DNA from: Kiritimatiellia bacterium
Lineage (GTDB): Bacteria; Verrucomicrobiota; Kiritimatiellia; RFP12; UBA1067
Length of the DNA: 64,000 bases
Reading direction: 5' to 3'
NCBI GenBank assembly: GCA_027858965.1
Contig: JAQIBS010000137.1
Location: 62,001-126,000, forward strand
The position numbers and the translations under genes were made by a program. The notes below the pieces were generated by a model. That model was not told the origin of the DNA, did no database searches, and saw only the letters and a list, made by a program, of their open reading frames with translations. Below, in pieces: positions 26,126 to 34,957 of this stretch (positions within the stretch are counted from its first letter, which is position 1; each line of letters opens with the position of its first letter).

Positions 26126-27061
26126 ATGAATTTTAATAATATGTTAATCGGAGCTATAGATGCCGGTGGCACTAAGGTGCTGACTGCTGTGATGACCGAA
26201 ACCGGAAAGGTGCTGGCCAAGCGTCGGCTGCCGGTCTCCACTGAGGATGTCCCCGCCTATTTCGGGTGTTGTGCTGAAATGCTCTCTATGTGTGCTTGTG
26301 ACCTCGGATACGTTCTGGGGGATCTGGATGGTATCGGGATGAACATTCCCGGCATGGTTACACCTCATGGATGTGTTCTCGGCTCGCCCTCAGCAGGATG
26401 GCAAAGCTTTGATGCACGCTCTCTGCTGGCTGTAGCACTGGAGAGCAATCCGGAAAAACTCTATTTTGAAAATGACATCAATGCCTGTGCCCTTGCTGAA
26501 CTGCGATTTGGAGGTGCGGATGGTAATTTCATCTGGCTGACAATCAGTACCGGCAATGGAGGAGCGGTAGTTGCCAATGGAAACCTTCTCCGTGGTGCGA
26601 ACAATTGTGCCGGGGAGATAGGCCACATAAAAGTGGAAAGGCAGGATGCCTATCCCTGTGGATGTGGCGGTTCCGGCTGTCTTGAAGCTCATGCCTCCGG
26701 TGTGGCTATCGCACGCCGTGCCGCAGAAGCCGGATTGGGGCATGACACAGATGCCAGACGATGTGAAGAGTTGGCGCGGGATGGAAATGCTGTCGCCCAA
26801 GCTGTTTTCGCCGAGACAGGCATCTACATCGGTCGTGCCCTGGCTTCAGCCGCGAATCTGATTAACCCTGAATATGCTTTTATCGGTGGCGGGGTTGCAG
26901 CGGCTCTGGATCTGATGTTGCCGGCAATTGAGGATACTCTTAAGAATGAAGCCGTACCACAATGCGCTGACTTGAAAGTTATGCGGACCAGGCTGGGTTA
27001 TGACGCGGCCTTGCTGGGTGCAGCTGCCGTCTGCTTAAATGGATTGGAAAAAGCAAAATGA
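26126..27061 (+). CDS. ROK-family sugar kinase
   Basis: 311-aa sugar kinase. IGAIDAGGTKVLTAV is the ATP phosphate-1 loop (DxGGTK). WLTISTGNGGAVVANGNLLRGANNCAGEIGHI holds the phosphate-2/sugar-binding segment with GExGH. CGCGGSGCLEAHASG (~177-190) is the ROK zinc-binding motif. No DNA-binding N-terminus, so it is an enzyme and not a NagC/XylR-type repressor. It lies 54 bp after the SIS gene; no strong SD. Likely phosphorylates a hexose or N-acetylhexosamine entering this operon's pathway. Confidence 0.88.
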   Translation: MNFNNMLIGAIDAGGTKVLTAVMTETGKVLAKRRLPVSTEDVPAYFGCCAEMLSMCACDLGYVLGDLDGIGMNIPGMVTPHGCVLGSPSAGWQSFDARSLLAVALESNPEKLYFENDINACALAELRFGGADGNFIWLTISTGNGGAVVANGNLLRGANNCAGEIGHIKVERQDAYPCGCGGSGCLEAHASGVAIARRAAEAGLGHDTDARRCEELARDGNAVAQAVFAETGIYIGRALASAANLINPEYAFIGGGVAAALDLMLPAIEDTLKNEAVPQCADLKVMRTRLGYDAALLGAAAVCLNGLEKAK

Positions 27062-27072
27062 AAGAGGCAAGC

Positions 27073-27297
27073 ATGAAAGACAGTAAAAGCAAAATTTCAC
27101 GCAGGAAGTTTGTCAACCGCACAGCCTTGACGGCTGCGGCTTTTCAGGTTGTTCCGAGAGGTGTTCTCGGCTGTCATATACTTGACTGCGTTTATTGGTC
27201 GCTTAAGTTAACGATGCCCAGGCTTTCGTCACGCGTAAATACCATAATGGCTGGATACTCTGAGTTTCCATGTTTCAGAAAGGTTGAATCAATTTGA
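27073..27297 (+). pseudogene. Remnant of a Tat-exported Gfo/Idh-type oxidoreductase (leader only)
   Basis: MKDSKSKISRRKFVNRTALTAAAFQVVPRGVLG is a typical Tat leader of secreted Gfo/Idh/MocA oxidoreductases (RRKF...AAAFQ.VPR.VLG). After this, similarity stops abruptly (CHILDCVYWSLK...), with no Rossmann G-x-G-x-x-G. It is a truncated gene start left inside the operon, overlapping the next gene by 4 bp. It may still be translated into a short peptide. Confidence 0.65.
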
Positions 27298-28175
27298 ACG
27301 AACGAGATTACACTCCTGTTACCCCGCTGCCCGGAGAGGTGAGGCTTCTGCCTGGCACATCAATCGAGATTATCTCCTCCGGTTCCTCATGGAAGCGGAC
27401 TCAACATGCCCTGTTTGATTTTGACGGAACGTTGAGTCTTATCCGCGAAGGATGGGTGGATATCATGATTCCCATGCTGGTGGATTACCTGATGCCCTGG
27501 GCTGCAGGCGGAGAGACCAGTGAGTCAATCACAGTACTTGTGCGCGATTTCGTCACGGAACTGACCGGTAAGCAGACGATCTACCAGATGATGCGATTGG
27601 CTGATGAGATCCGCAGGCGCGGTGGAGAACCCCTCGATCCGCTGGAATACAAGGCGGATTACCATGAACGACTTATGAAGCGCATCACCAGTCGCCGGGA
27701 AGCCCTGCTTGCGGGAAGCATTCCGCCCGACGAGATGCTGGTACCCGGATCCTTTGAAATATTGCGGGAGTTGCGTGACCGCGGCGTAACAATCTACATC
27801 GCATCCGGCACCGATGAAAATTATGTCATCGAAGAGGCCCGGATGCTTGGTCTGGTTGAATATGCCAACGGTGGTATATATGGTGCTCAGGTCGCCCGCG
27901 GAGCTTTTTCGAAGGAAATGGTCATCAGGCGGATAATAAAGGATAATGATGTTGACGGTACCGCCCTGGCTGCCTTCGGGGATGGCTATGTGGAGATTGC
28001 CGACTGTAAGGCCGTCGGAGGACTGGCAGTTGCGGTCGCCAGCGATGAAGCCGGATGTTCGGGCATCTGTGATTCGTGGAAACGGGAAAGGCTTATAGGA
28101 GCTGGTGCGGATATTGTGATACCTGACTTCAGGGAGAGTGCAGCACTTCTGGATTATATCTGGGATAGAGCATAG
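27294..28175 (+). CDS. HAD-superfamily phosphatase
   Basis: 293-aa HAD hydrolase. HALFDFDGTLSLIREGW is motif I (nucleophile Asp, second Asp acid/base), GVTIYIASGTDENYVIEEA contains motif II (Ser/Thr), and ALAAFGDGYVEIADCKAVGG is motif IV (G-D, the Mg-binding end). A helical cap lies at ~60-150. Start is TTG at 27294 after GAAAGG. It follows SIS and ROK genes and precedes a PfkB kinase. In a heptose-like scheme it would fill the GmhB-type phosphatase role, though it is not a close GmhB homologue by eye. Confidence 0.82.
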   Translation: MNERDYTPVTPLPGEVRLLPGTSIEIISSGSSWKRTQHALFDFDGTLSLIREGWVDIMIPMLVDYLMPWAAGGETSESITVLVRDFVTELTGKQTIYQMMRLADEIRRRGGEPLDPLEYKADYHERLMKRITSRREALLAGSIPPDEMLVPGSFEILRELRDRGVTIYIASGTDENYVIEEARMLGLVEYANGGIYGAQVARGAFSKEMVIRRIIKDNDVDGTALAAFGDGYVEIADCKAVGGLAVAVASDEAGCSGICDSWKRERLIGAGADIVIPDFRESAALLDYIWDRA

Positions 28176-28262
28176 GCAAGCTTATTGAGTGGTCTTAAAA
28201 CCAATCCCCGCAGGAACAGTTCAAATTTATTACAACAAGATAATTTAAAAGAGAGTAGCAAA

Positions 28263-29318
28263 GTGAATAACCTTCTTCATAGTTTTGATTCGGTGCGGTT
28301 GGAATCCATCTGCGCCCGATTCAAGGATGTGAGAGTTGCTGTGATAGGCGACTACTTCCTGGATAGGTATTACGTGGTGGATTCCTCTTTGGCCGAACCC
28401 TCGTTGGAAACTGGACGTATCTCACATCAGGTTGTTGAAGTCCGTCACTCCCCCGGTGCGGCAGGTACAGTGGTGAATAATCTGTCCGCACTAGGAGCCG
28501 GTGAAATCACCTGCATCGGTTTCACCGGTGAAGATGGTGAAGGCTGGGAACTTCGTAAGGACCTTGACGCACTCGGGTGCAATCTTGACCACCTGCATGT
28601 TGATCCAGCCTCGGTTACACCGACCTATCTTAAGCCTCGCGAAAAGCTTTGCATCGGTTTGGAAGGCGAACATGAACGATATGATATCAAGAACATGTAT
28701 CCACTCAGCAAGTCCACGGAGGAATCCCTGATCGCATCACTGCGGGCAACGGTACCTTTGGTTGATGCCGTGATCGTCATGGACCAGGTTCGCGAAGAAG
28801 GCTGCGGAGCTCTGACCAACGAGGTTGTCAAAGTGCTCTCGAAAATGGCCGGGCAACATGATGAAATCGTTTTCTGGACCGATTCACGCGGAGATATCAG
28901 ACGTTACTTCAATATCACTGCAAAGGTCAACCAGTTCGAAGTAGCCGGAATAACTGATCCCGCGCCCGCTGATGTTGTTCCTTTTCAAACTGTTCTTGAT
29001 GCAACAAAGGAACTGACCGGACATCTGCAGGCGCCAGTATTTACAACCTTCGCCGAGCGCGGCGTCTATGTTTCCGGATGCACCCCGTTGATAGTCCCGG
29101 CAGTCAAGGTCGAAGGACCTATCGATCCCACCGGTGCAGGAGATTCTTTCTCTGCTGCGGCTGTGTTGGCTCTTGCCTCAGGTGCAACTCGCCCGGAAGC
29201 GGCCTTAGTCGGTAATCTGGCCGCATCCAGAACCGTCAAGCAACTGGGCACAACCGGTACAGTTACGCACTATGATCTGTTGAACGCCCTTCAGACATGG
29301 AGAGAGCAGAACTTATGA
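28263..29318 (+). CDS. PfkB-family kinase resembling the HldE/RfaE kinase domain
   Basis: ~351-aa ribokinase-fold sugar kinase. The ORF opens with TTG at 28185, but the GTG at 28263 has AGAGAG upstream and begins just before conserved sequence. VAVIGDYFLDRYYVVD and HSPGAAGTVVNNLSALGAG are like the HldE kinase domain (G-D-x-x-x-D; G-G/A-A-x-N-V). EGPIDPTGAGDSFSAAAVLALASG is the PfkB C-terminal signature with catalytic Asp (GAGD). No nucleotidyltransferase half is present. Its last codons overlap the next gene in an ATGA arrangement, so translation is coupled. Likely phosphorylates a sugar phosphate at C1. Confidence 0.83.
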   Translation: MNNLLHSFDSVRLESICARFKDVRVAVIGDYFLDRYYVVDSSLAEPSLETGRISHQVVEVRHSPGAAGTVVNNLSALGAGEITCIGFTGEDGEGWELRKDLDALGCNLDHLHVDPASVTPTYLKPREKLCIGLEGEHERYDIKNMYPLSKSTEESLIASLRATVPLVDAVIVMDQVREEGCGALTNEVVKVLSKMAGQHDEIVFWTDSRGDIRRYFNITAKVNQFEVAGITDPAPADVVPFQTVLDATKELTGHLQAPVFTTFAERGVYVSGCTPLIVPAVKVEGPIDPTGAGDSFSAAAVLALASGATRPEAALVGNLAASRTVKQLGTTGTVTHYDLLNALQTWREQNL

Positions 29319-30445
29319 AACATTTATTTGACCGTAACAATATCTCATTCAGTTCGCTCTCCGAACGTGTAAACAAACTGGATGTCAATCGGGACATGAT
29401 AGACCCGGAAAGCTACACCCCGGATCTTAATGAAGACGCCGCAGCCAGCGTTGAATGCGCCGCTGATGAGATACGAACCGCACGGAAAAATGGAGCTTCG
29501 GTTGTTCTTGCATTCGGGGCTCACTCCATCAAGAACGGCCTGGCACATGTTTTTACCGGACTGATGGATGGAGGCTGGGTCACTCACTTCGCCACCAATG
29601 GGGCTGGTGTAATTCATGACTGGGAGTTTGCCTACCAGGGGCGTTCAGGAGAGGATGTGCAGCGTTATGCCTCAGAGGGGCGTTTCGGCATCTGGCAGGA
29701 GACAGGTTTGTATATAAATCTTTCAATCGCAGCAGGAGCATTCCATGGTCTGGGATATGGTGAATCTGTGGGTGCCATGGTGGCGGAGAATGGGTTACGC
29801 ATTCCTGAAGAAAATGAACTTATAGAGGCAATTGCAGCGGGGTCTGCAATAGATGCTACTGGCGAAACATTGCTGCGTGCCGCTGCTGCGGCTGACCTGA
29901 GGCAGAGAATGCACCGTCTGGGGATAGAGCCGGGCTGGCTTGATATTCAGCATTTTTACAGGGAGTGCGGTTTTCAGGCGGCTGCCTATAATGCCGGAGT
30001 GCCGTTTACCGCCCACCCGATGTTTGGTCATGACATTATCTATACCCACCCGATGAATTGCGGGGCTGCCATCGGTAGAACAGCTGAACGTGATTTTCTT
30101 GCTTTTACTGAATCGGTCAACCGATTGGAGGGGGGTGTCTATCTCTCTGTGGGATCTGCCGTGATGTCACCGATGATCTTTGAGAAGGCCCTGTCAATGT
30201 CGCGTAACCTGGCGCATAATGAGGATCGGAAAATTGAAAACTTTTCGATTCATGTGGTTGACTTGGCCAGATCATCCTGGGACTGGACCAGGGATGGAGA
30301 ACCGCCTCAGGATAATCCTGCCTACTATCTGCGCTTCTGCAAAACATTTTCCCGTATGGGTGGTCGCATGACCTACACCAGTGCGGACAACCGCGACTGG
30401 CTGGTGGCCCTTTTGAAAAATCTGGAATCAGCAGGAATAAAATAA
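29315..30445 (+). CDS. Conserved protein of unknown function in the sugar-phosphate operon
   Basis: 376 aa. The ATG at 29315 is preferred (ATGA overlap with the PfkB stop; GGAG upstream). It is a soluble protein with no signal peptide. It has glycine-rich, Rossmann-like segments ASVVLAFGAHSIKNGLAHVF and THFATNGAGVIHDWEFA, a conserved-looking HPMFGHDIIYTHPMNCGAAIG and a C-terminal FSRMGGRMTYTSADNRDW. The first two blocks weakly recall deoxyhypusine-synthase-type NAD-binding segments. I am not confident of that. Operon position argues for a role in the same pathway, for example an NAD-dependent or metal-dependent step. Confidence 0.6.
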   Translation: MKHLFDRNNISFSSLSERVNKLDVNRDMIDPESYTPDLNEDAAASVECAADEIRTARKNGASVVLAFGAHSIKNGLAHVFTGLMDGGWVTHFATNGAGVIHDWEFAYQGRSGEDVQRYASEGRFGIWQETGLYINLSIAAGAFHGLGYGESVGAMVAENGLRIPEENELIEAIAAGSAIDATGETLLRAAAAADLRQRMHRLGIEPGWLDIQHFYRECGFQAAAYNAGVPFTAHPMFGHDIIYTHPMNCGAAIGRTAERDFLAFTESVNRLEGGVYLSVGSAVMSPMIFEKALSMSRNLAHNEDRKIENFSIHVVDLARSSWDWTRDGEPPQDNPAYYLRFCKTFSRMGGRMTYTSADNRDWLVALLKNLESAGIK

Positions 30446-30640
30446 GCGTCAACCAATTGACAGGGGAACTGCCAGCGGCGCACTTGGATTATTCGGCTCA
30501 GTTAGGAGTGCCACCGACGTGGTGGTATCGAGGAATACGATTGCTGTTTCGTGGTTGATCCGCCACATGTGCCGTACAATGCCTTTCATTCCCCGGATGT
30601 AGCCGATTCTTACTGGTTCGCCGCAGTGGTCTTACAGTTC
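30446..30640 (-). pseudogene. Possible KOW-domain (NusG/RfaH-like) C-terminal remnant
   Basis: The minus strand reads VRIGYIRGMKGIVRHMWRIN then ETAIVFLDTTTSVALL before a stop. This has the shape of a KOW domain (G-x-x-x-G-x-x-G-x-V and a following strand), as at the end of NusG/RfaH/UpxY antiterminators. Upstream in this frame there is a stop and no NGN domain. Similarity is judged by eye only, so this is tentative. Confidence 0.3.
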
Positions 30641-30650
30641 TGTGCGAAAT

Positions 30651-30668
30651 GGTCCAGCCGGCTGGACC
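30651..30668. repeat. Perfect 18-bp palindrome
   Basis: GGTCCAGCCGGCTGGACC, perfectly self-complementary, lies between the convergent unknown-function and MscS genes. It could be a terminator stem or operator; it is followed by an A-rich stretch on the plus strand, and no T-run follows immediately. Confidence 0.5.
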
Positions 30669-30698
30669 CTGTGTCCGGTACTCCAAGAACAAGATTTT

Positions 30699-31613
30699 TT
30701 AAGCTTTATCGACTTTGAATTTTTCCGTCAGGGCAACATCAAATGGCTTACTTGCCTCACCGAAGTAGAGCGTCTGGTGCGGGAAGGGGATTTCGATGCC
30801 AGCCTTGTCGAAAGCCAGCTTGATTCGACGTAAATATTCCCGGCCTACCTGCCATTGGCGGATGGGCTTGGTCTTGATCCGGCCCTTGATGATGACCGCT
30901 GAGTTGTCAAACTTGTCCACGCCGAATATCTCCGGCTCGTCCAGCATGAGATCGCCATTGGCGGGATCTTTTTTCAGCTCAGTTCCGACAGCTTTCATGA
31001 TCTCAATCACCTGATCGGTGTTTTCCTTGTAGGCCACCCCGATTTCGAAGACGTAAGCTGACCAGTCATTGGTCATGTTGCTCAATGTCGTGACGGTGCC
31101 GTTGGGAAATATGTGAACCACGCCTGAGAGGTCACGCAGAACGATCGTGCGGAAGTTGATGCTTTCCACCAGACCTCCGGTTCCGTTGACGACAGCAACG
31201 TCACCCACCCGGACCTGATTTTCGAGGATAAAGAAGAAACCGGAGATACAATCTCGTACGAGGTTTTGCGCGCCGAAACCGATTGCCAGGCCGAGAATAC
31301 CGGCGCTGGCCAGAATCGGGCGAATATCCACACCGAACTCTTTAAGAATGATCAGGATAACCGTCAACAATATGGCAATGCGGATGGCCTGACGTATCAG
31401 ACGAATAAGGGTTTCTATACGTTTACTGGATTCGGAAGGGGGCTCGCCGGACTCCCTGCTCGTCTTAAGCAGCCGGCCTTCGAGTTTTACAAGGGATTTC
31501 TTAATAATAGATAAGCCAAGCCAGGTCAGTGCCAGAATTATAAGCACTCGGGATGAGGTGGTCAGCAGATCTTCCCATTTTATCTGCTGCAACATTTGCA
31601 TGATACTATCCAT
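30699..31613 (-). CDS. Small-conductance mechanosensitive channel (MscS family)
   Basis: 304-aa inner-membrane channel that opens under membrane tension. Segments: TM1 RVLIILALTWLGLSII (~22-37), TM2 AIRIAILLTVILIILKEFG (~76-95), pore-lining TM3 ILASAGILGLAIGFGAQNLVRDCISGFFFILE (~100-130, the Ala/Gly-packed TM3a), then the beta domain QVRVGDVAVVNGTGGLVESINFRTIVLRD and an alpha/beta vestibule domain. AAAGGA upstream of the ATG. Complete and typical in length. Unrelated to the flanking sugar genes. Confidence 0.93.
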   Translation of the reverse strand: MDSIMQMLQQIKWEDLLTTSSRVLIILALTWLGLSIIKKSLVKLEGRLLKTSRESGEPPSESSKRIETLIRLIRQAIRIAILLTVILIILKEFGVDIRPILASAGILGLAIGFGAQNLVRDCISGFFFILENQVRVGDVAVVNGTGGLVESINFRTIVLRDLSGVVHIFPNGTVTTLSNMTNDWSAYVFEIGVAYKENTDQVIEIMKAVGTELKKDPANGDLMLDEPEIFGVDKFDNSAVIIKGRIKTKPIRQWQVGREYLRRIKLAFDKAGIEIPFPHQTLYFGEASKPFDVALTEKFKVDKA

Positions 31614-31832
31614 AATAGATTCCTTTGTTTAGTGATTAGGATAGCATAACTTTCCTGAACTATCAACCATGTGCATCTTTTAATATGCGGGCGGTATCCG
31701 CCGAGCCTCCTCCTGCCTCAACAATCGATTTGCGGAAGGTCTCTTCAATCACATTGTGATCTCAATATCTGCTTGCGACATTATTCAGGTTTTAGGAACG
31801 TGATTTTGAGCCGATGGAGAAAGAGTCGTGTG

Positions 31833-31898
31833 TACGCAAAATTACCATAAAGTGTGCGCATATGTTATCTTGATATTTTCAGCGTTCGGATTTATGCT
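31833..31898 (+). promoter_or_regulatory. Operator-promoter of the Gfo/Idh gene (site B)
   Basis: Half-sites TACGCAAA (31833-31840) and TGCGCATA (31855-31862) start 22 bp apart. Then come 7 bp, -35 TTGATA (31870-31875), a 17-bp spacer and -10 TATGCT (31893-31898), the same geometry as site A. It predicts that the XylR-like protein at 24133-25320 also controls this gene, about 6 kb away. Upstream, 31614-31830 holds nothing I recognise, apart from a short open minus-strand stretch of unknown origin near 31668-31760. Confidence 0.76.
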
Positions 31899-31943
31899 TG
31901 AATAACTCATCTGAGAAATACACTGTATAAAGGAACAATTGAT

Positions 31944-33362
31944 ATGAGTAAAATTACAATGACACGTCGAAAATTTCTAAGGAATTCCGCCTTTGCAACG
32001 GGAGCTATGGCTATTAACGGTTGTACATCTACAAAAAAGACATTATCTTTTCGCAAACCGGGCGAGATGCTTCGGCTAGGAGTCGTGGGTGCTGGAGGTC
32101 AAGGCATCCGGGATTGGTCTGAAATGGTCGATTGCGGCAATGTTCAGGTTGTCGCCATGAGCGACACAGATTCGACCATGCTTGATAACGCGAAGAAATG
32201 GCACCTTGATAAAGGTTTGAAGGCGGACTTCAGCACATATTCTGACTACCGTAAGATGCTTGAAACTGAAAAGATTCTGGATGCTGTCATGGTTGCCACG
32301 CCTGATCACACCCACGCTCGTGCCGCAATACAGGCTATGAAGCGGGGTTGCCACGTTTACGTGGAAAAGCCGCTCGTGCGTACAATCTGGGAGGCCCGCT
32401 ACTTTAAGGATACGGCAAAGGATTGCGGAGTAATCACCCAGATGGGCAACCACGGCAGTGCAAAAGACGGTATGCGTCGTGGTGTGGAAATCCTGCGCTC
32501 GGGGCTGCTTGGCAATGTCACCGAAGTTCATGTCTGGACCAACCGTCCTGAAATCTCCCCTGGTAATACATGGGGTTGGAAACAGCCGGTAAAACGTCCT
32601 GTAGGCTCCGATCCGGTTCCTCCTGAGTTGAACTGGGAGTGTTGGCTGGGAATATCTCCCGAACGGCCTTTCAAAAAAGGGGTCTACCATCGCATTGCAT
32701 GGCGTGCCTTTTATGACTTCGGCACCGGTGCTTTCGGCGACATGGCATGCCATACCATGAACCTGGCCTTCCGTGGGCTGGAGCTCGGGAAGGTCACAGC
32801 CGGTGAAGCAGTTGAAATCTCTGAGCGCTATGCCGATACATATCCAGAATACAGCAAGGTCCGCCTGACCTATGCCGCACGCGGCAGGAAACCTCCGGTT
32901 GATCTCTATTGGTATGATGGCTATCGCAAACCCGCGGCTGAAATCATGCCACAGGTGATTGAAACATTGGGTAAGGTGCCGACAACCGGATGTTTCATCC
33001 TGGGCGATAAGGGCGTTATGGTGAATACCGACGACTACGGTGAATTCAGCTATATTGCCTTGAAAGGGGAGAAAAAGATGAAATCCATTACCAAGCATGA
33101 GGCCTGCCAGGCAGTACCGCTTTCATTACCGCGTGCCAGGGATCAGAATCAGCGGCGTGAGTTTGTTGAAGCGTGTTTCGGCCTGACAAAAACAACATCC
33201 GGCACCGATCACTCGGTTCCGTTGGTGGAAAGTATGCTGGTTGGATGTATGGCGCAGCGTATTCCTGGTAAAATCAACTGGAATGCCGACCAATGCATTT
33301 CGGACAACAAGGTAGCGAATGCCTTGATCAAACCATATATTCGTTCTGGCTGGGAATTCTGA
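31944..33362 (+). CDS. Tat-exported Gfo/Idh/MocA-family oxidoreductase
   Basis: 472-aa NAD(P)-dependent sugar oxidoreductase-like protein. AAAGGAA RBS. Leader TRRKFLRNSAFATGAMAINGC combines a Tat twin-arginine with a possible lipobox Cys, so it may be a Tat lipoprotein. GVVGAGGQGI (~46) is the Rossmann dinucleotide loop, HVYVEKPLVRT (~141) the family's catalytic-Lys EKP motif, and TGAFGDMACHTMNLAFRG the C-terminal substrate domain His region. Members of this secreted group are common in PVC bacteria; several act on glycan-derived sugars with tightly bound cofactor. Its promoter shares the operator of the sugar-phosphate operon. The next gene, 7 bp downstream, is a broken glycosidase. Confidence 0.9.
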   Translation: MSKITMTRRKFLRNSAFATGAMAINGCTSTKKTLSFRKPGEMLRLGVVGAGGQGIRDWSEMVDCGNVQVVAMSDTDSTMLDNAKKWHLDKGLKADFSTYSDYRKMLETEKILDAVMVATPDHTHARAAIQAMKRGCHVYVEKPLVRTIWEARYFKDTAKDCGVITQMGNHGSAKDGMRRGVEILRSGLLGNVTEVHVWTNRPEISPGNTWGWKQPVKRPVGSDPVPPELNWECWLGISPERPFKKGVYHRIAWRAFYDFGTGAFGDMACHTMNLAFRGLELGKVTAGEAVEISERYADTYPEYSKVRLTYAARGRKPPVDLYWYDGYRKPAAEIMPQVIETLGKVPTTGCFILGDKGVMVNTDDYGEFSYIALKGEKKMKSITKHEACQAVPLSLPRARDQNQRREFVEACFGLTKTTSGTDHSVPLVESMLVGCMAQRIPGKINWNADQCISDNKVANALIKPYIRSGWEF

Positions 33363-33369
33363 GGGCAGT

Positions 33370-34948
33370 ATGAAAACGGATTTGAATCGGCGAGAGTGGT
33401 TGCGAAGAACAGGACTGTTGATGGTTGGACTGTTCTGCGTTGCTGTCCTGAGCTTTACGGCGATGGGGGCACAATCTGCTGCCGCTGACCAGGATGCTTA
33501 CGTCGATCAACAGGGAGGTCTGCGCTGGCGTGGATCGAATGATGAGGTCGCACTTTTTGGTGTCAATTACTACACCCCCTTCACGGTTGATTATGCAGAG
33601 GTCCGTAAACTTGGTGGCGATCATCGCCAGACCATCCTTGATGATGTAGCCCACCTGCGCCGGTTAGGGTTAGGGTGTATCCGTGTTCACTGCTTTGATC
33701 GTGAATTCAGTGATGCAGAGGGAAATCTCATTGATAATCACCATGTGGAGCTGCAACATTTCCGCCTTTCCGCAGTTCAGATACGGAGAATCTTTCGGAG
33801 ATGGCCGCGGAAGATGCTTTTATCTACAGCAATACCACCGAGACCCAACCGCCAGTACCGGAAAAGCTGAAACGTATCTGGGGGTGTGGCAGTTCGCCCT
33901 GCGTCAGCTTTGGAGGGAGTGGCACCTACTTTCTGGACCGGGTTACGTCAGGAGTCTGGAGGTTGCAGGTTTATCCGGATATCTTTAATGTTGCGGATGC
34001 CTATACCGGTACAGATCAGCGCAAGGTCTATCTGCTGCCGGTTTTCTTCAGAGCTTCGCGCCACTCCGGATGCCGCGTCCCGGACCTGACAGGGGGCTGC
34101 GCGTTGTTGCGCGCAGTGTAGGCAGTGCTTCGGCGGTTGAGCTGGGCTTCCGTATGCGGAATGGTCAGGGCCTCGGTTGTAATATTTATCTGGCTCCTGT
34201 ATGGCATGAGTATCTTGTGCCGGCCTCAGAGATGATGACTTTGTGGGGGCTTCCGTCGGCGGATGCATTTGATTGGGCAGAGGTTGAGAGTCTCAGTGTT
34301 CTCACGGGTGCCTGGCTGTTGAAGGAATCGAGAACCAAACCCCAGCTAATCGAAATACAATCCGTTGAATGGGTGCAGCTTCGATCCGCCTGGCAGCTGG
34401 TATCAGTCGGGGGCGGAATCCCGTGGAGCATCTTTGATGCAGATGAGTGGTTAAGGTCCAGGCTGTGGAATAAAAAGATCCAGCGATGGGGAACCTCTGA
34501 TGATCAGGGGCGGACCGCTGTCCATATTGGCGCGGAAGGTTTCAGCGATGATTTTGAATCTCTCTCCATGCGTGGTACATGTGATGGGAGTACACTGGCC
34601 AATTTGTGGAAAGGCGCGGACGAGGATGCGATCCTGTATGTCTGTGCACGTGCGGCGGCACCGGCTACCACCTCTTTTGAACTGGCTCTGATGGAATCGG
34701 GGGGTGTCACCTGGGGGACAGTTGTTAAACTGACCCCGGAGTGGCGCACAACCCGGATTCCCATCAAAAACCTTCGTCTTTTCACTCACTGGGACCCGGA
34801 GGCAGCTCAGAATGCAGGACCGTCGTTACGTCTCTCACGCCTGCAGAATGTTAATGTCTGCTTTGGAAGTTGGCTTTTTCCAAAAAAATCCGATCAGCCG
34901 CATGCAATGGAAATTTCCGCTATTGGAATAACGATCAACGCGAGATAA
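33370..34948 (+). pseudogene. Secreted glycosidase-like gene, internally deleted and frameshifted
   Basis: The N-terminus (MKTDLNRREWLRRTG leader; RWRGSNDEVALFGVNYYTPFTVDYAEVRKLGGDHR; HLRRLGLGCIRVHCFD) looks like the start of a GH5/GH42-type TIM barrel. The barrel stops after ~130 residues at NHHVELQHF. Sequence then continues in another frame (MAAEDAFIYSNTTETQPPVP...IFNVADAYTGTDQRKVYLLP) and, after ~34060, in a third frame (LRVVARSVGSASAVELGFRM ... EISAIGITINAR) with CBM-like beta structure. Most of the catalytic barrel is missing and at least two frame changes are needed, so the product is dead, although the last ORF (from ~34070) is long. It probably formed an operon with the Gfo/Idh gene. 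Confidence 0.75.
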
Positions 34949-34957
34949 ACATGAAAA

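Noticed and set aside
32076-33098. 340-aa minus-strand ORF
   Set aside because: Shadow of the Gfo/Idh gene; the plus strand has conserved motifs, a leader and an RBS.
33370-34948. Programmed frameshifting in the glycosidase gene
   Set aside because: More than one frame change is needed, no slippery heptamer is evident, and most of the catalytic barrel is absent, so decay is simpler.
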